Shown: positions 62,592 to 64,000 of the stretch, in pieces
Numbering within the stretch: position 1 is the stretch's first letter
How the letters are laid out: each line of letters starts with the position of its first letter
Origin: Maribacter aquimaris
GTDB lineage: Bacteria; Bacteroidota; Bacteroidia; Flavobacteriales; Flavobacteriaceae
DNA: 64,000 bases
NCBI RefSeq assembly: GCF_014596745.1
Contig: NZ_JABTCF010000004.1
Location: 124,001 to 188,000 of the forward strand
Direction: 5' to 3'
Translations under genes and position numbers: made by a program
Notes under the pieces: model-generated
Database searches by the model: none
What the model was told of the DNA's origin: nothing
The model's input: the letters and a program-made list of their open reading frames with translations, nothing else

Positions 62592-62905
62592 ATCCTTTAT
62601 TTGAACTTTCAAATCTATTCTAGTTTGCCGAGATAGTGTCCTAACTTATCTTTTGTCCATCTAGACTTAAAGTTAATCAATTCTACTTTTAATCAGTTCG
62701 GTTCCAAGGGGAGTTTACACAACACCTTTTTAAATCATCAACATAAGTGTCAACACTTTTATAAATTGGCTTAGATTAAGGACCATTCTTGCTACGTTGA
62801 TTTGACTTTCATCTCAATTATTGTTTCATTTTAAAGACGAAAAACATGCGAACATCTTCAACATTCTCCATTCTTTTACGAAATCCTATTGTAAAGTTTC
62901 TTTAA
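62592..62905 (+). repeat. Diverged third copy of the recombinase-start repeat
   Basis: The segment contains TTTGCCGAGATAGTGTCCTAAC, GTTAATCAATTCTACTTTTA, TTAGATTAAGGA and TTGATTTGACTTTC in the order expected from copies 1 and 2 and their flanks, with many substitutions. It ends in the truncated recombinase MRTSSTFSILLRNP. No DUF4878-like gene follows. Confidence 0.7.
62846..62905 (+). pseudogene. Tyrosine recombinase start, truncated (copy 3)
   Basis: It encodes MRTSSTFSIL, the family start, and then diverges to a stop after 19 codons. The different truncation point shows an independent event from copies 1 and 2. Confidence 0.55.
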
Positions 62906-62976
62906 TGAAAAGAATATATAGGGATAAAAAAATATAAATAAGGTTAAATCAGGATATGGTGCAAAGCATGTTATTA

Positions 62977-62984
62977 TAACTTTG
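62977..62984 (+). promoter_or_regulatory. -7 element of the last gene
   Basis: TAACTTTG matches TAnnTTTG 71 bp before the ATG of the alpha/beta hydrolase. No clear -33 TTTG was seen at the right spacing. Confidence 0.5.
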
Positions 62985-63055
62985 TAAACCATGTACCTCA
63001 ACGAACATCGTTATCTCATTGTGAGGTAAGTTCTATAATAATCAAAATCGACTCA

Positions 63056-64000
63056 ATGAAATTATCAGTAATATCCATTTTCATTCTATTTATAACAAAT
63101 GCTTTTGCCCAATCAGAACCTAAATGGGATAATTCCAAGAAAGAAGAATGGCCAAATGAGTGCCAGAAAGTTAGTATTCCATCTTCGCTGGACGGCGAGA
63201 AACAGTCCGCGATCTTCTATCCATCAACAAAGGACAATAGTCCATTAATAGTTAGTTTACATACATGGAGTGGTAATTATACGCAGAAAGACACATTAGT
63301 AATAGCTAGTATTAAAAAAAATTACAATTACATACATCCTGATTTTCGAGGTCCCAACAAAACTTATAAAGCCACTGGCAGTAAATATGTGATTCAAGAT
63401 ATTGAAGACGCTATTGCGTATGCCATTAAAAACGGCAAGGTTGATATTAACAATATTCATGTAATTGGAACAAGTGGAGGTGGGCATGCCGCGCTTCTTG
63501 CTTATATGAACACAAATTATCCCGTTAAGACATTCTCTGCATGGGTTCCTATACCTGACCTTAAAAAATGGTATTATGAATCAGAAGGTAGAGGAACTAA
63601 ATATGCATTGGATATCGCCATGTCAACTGTAAATGATTCAAAATTCGACAGTAAAAACTATTATTTAAATGAAGAAGAGGCAATAAAACGATCACCCTTT
63701 TATATGCGAACTCCAGTAGAAAAACGCAAGAAAAGTAAGCTTTATATCTATGCAGGAATCCATGATGGATATACCGGTTCAGTACCAATATCCCAATCTT
63801 TGAACTTTTACAATAAAATAGTATCGGAGTTTAATAGCTTGGATACTGACGCTTTAATCCCCCAAAAGGACATTATGGAAATGGTTACTTCCAGAAATTT
63901 CGTCAGTGATTCCAAAGATACTATTGCCGACAGACCAATTCACTACAAAAAAACATATAAGGATTTAGTGAGAATCACAATTTTTGAAGGCACACATGAA
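63056..64000 (+). CDS. Alpha/beta hydrolase, C-terminus beyond window
   Basis: ATG at 63056 opens a frame that stays open to the edge (315 codons). The signal peptide is MKLSVISIFILFITNAFAQ. The hydrolase core shows LIVSLHTWSGNYTQ (oxyanion region) and VIGTSGGGHAALL (nucleophile Ser140). LYIYAGIHDGYTGSVP probably holds the Asp. The final His may be in the last visible FEGTHE. It resembles prolyl-oligopeptidase-like esterases of PULs. It may start a further accessory locus to the right. The substrate is unknown. Confidence 0.75.
   Translation, partial: MKLSVISIFILFITNAFAQSEPKWDNSKKEEWPNECQKVSIPSSLDGEKQSAIFYPSTKDNSPLIVSLHTWSGNYTQKDTLVIASIKKNYNYIHPDFRGPNKTYKATGSKYVIQDIEDAIAYAIKNGKVDINNIHVIGTSGGGHAALLAYMNTNYPVKTFSAWVPIPDLKKWYYESEGRGTKYALDIAMSTVNDSKFDSKNYYLNEEEAIKRSPFYMRTPVEKRKKSKLYIYAGIHDGYTGSVPISQSLNFYNKIVSEFNSLDTDALIPQKDIMEMVTSRNFVSDSKDTIADRPIHYKKTYKDLVRITIFEGTHE

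Overview
The window is AT-rich chromosomal DNA from a Bacteroidota bacterium, most likely a marine member of the Flavobacteriia. Signs of this are a complete SusC/SusD pair, many short N-terminal signal or lipoprotein peptides, a TTTG-N19-TAnnTTTG promoter, and a carbamoyltransferase/DUF5989/SxtJ trio typical of the phylum. The genus cannot be named from sequence alone. Most of the window is a polysaccharide utilization locus (PUL) with pectin-type chemistry.

Layout. (1) 1-9.7 kb: a small decayed PUL. It has GH97 (cut by the window edge), GH2 and a beta-helix GH141-like protein, then a SusC truncated just after its TonB box. Divergent to these are a GntR-type regulator and a HAD phosphatase. 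(2) 9.7-11.2 kb: recombination debris, comprising copy 1 of a ~570-bp repeat (the start of a tyrosine recombinase plus a DUF4878-like gene) and a transposase tail. (3) 11.2-44.9 kb: about 34 kb entirely on the minus strand, headed by susC-susD. In transcription order the genes are SGNH-TPR protein, S1 sulfatase, esterase, nucleoside-hydrolase-like lipoprotein, two tandem GH10, CE7, GH28, SGNH, GH28, GH27, GH28, GH16, a large protein of unknown family, M14 peptidase-like protein, CE12, alpha/beta esterase, Gfo/Idh/MocA oxidoreductase and FAD oxidoreductase. Remnants of GH105, GH28 and the large unknown gene lie between them. (4) 46.0-48.6 kb: carbamoyltransferase, DUF5989 and SxtJ genes. (5) 48.8-53.9 kb: a LacI regulator divergent from a ribokinase, a second nucleoside-hydrolase-like lipoprotein and a DMT-type permease, with two broken ribokinase copies around the intact one. 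(6) 54.2-56.8 kb: an unknown exported protein with an FMN-binding-like motif, paired with an FAD oxidoreductase. (7) 57.3-62.9 kb: a tRNA-like remnant, repeat copy 2, a run of small single genes (SGNH, ParDE, zinc-ribbon protein, VOC, retropepsin-like) separated by related hairpin repeats, and a third recombinase-start remnant. (8) 63.1-64 kb: a partial alpha/beta hydrolase.

How it works together (inference). SusC/SusD import oligosaccharides that surface and periplasmic enzymes then cut. Three GH28, CE12, CE7, GH27 and the relic GH105 point to galacturonan or rhamnogalacturonan. The sulfatase points to a sulfated, perhaps marine, substrate, and the GH10 pair suggests xylose-type side chains or an unrecognised activity. 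Four near-identical palindromes around AACAAACGTTTGTT, two at the susC promoter and two between lacI and the ribokinase operon, indicate that one LacI repressor controls both import and pentose/nucleoside-like catabolism. The susC promoter -33 element lies inside one operator.

The whole PUL and LacI region (10.2-57.5 kb) is bracketed by direct repeats carrying truncated recombinase starts, so it behaves structurally like an island.
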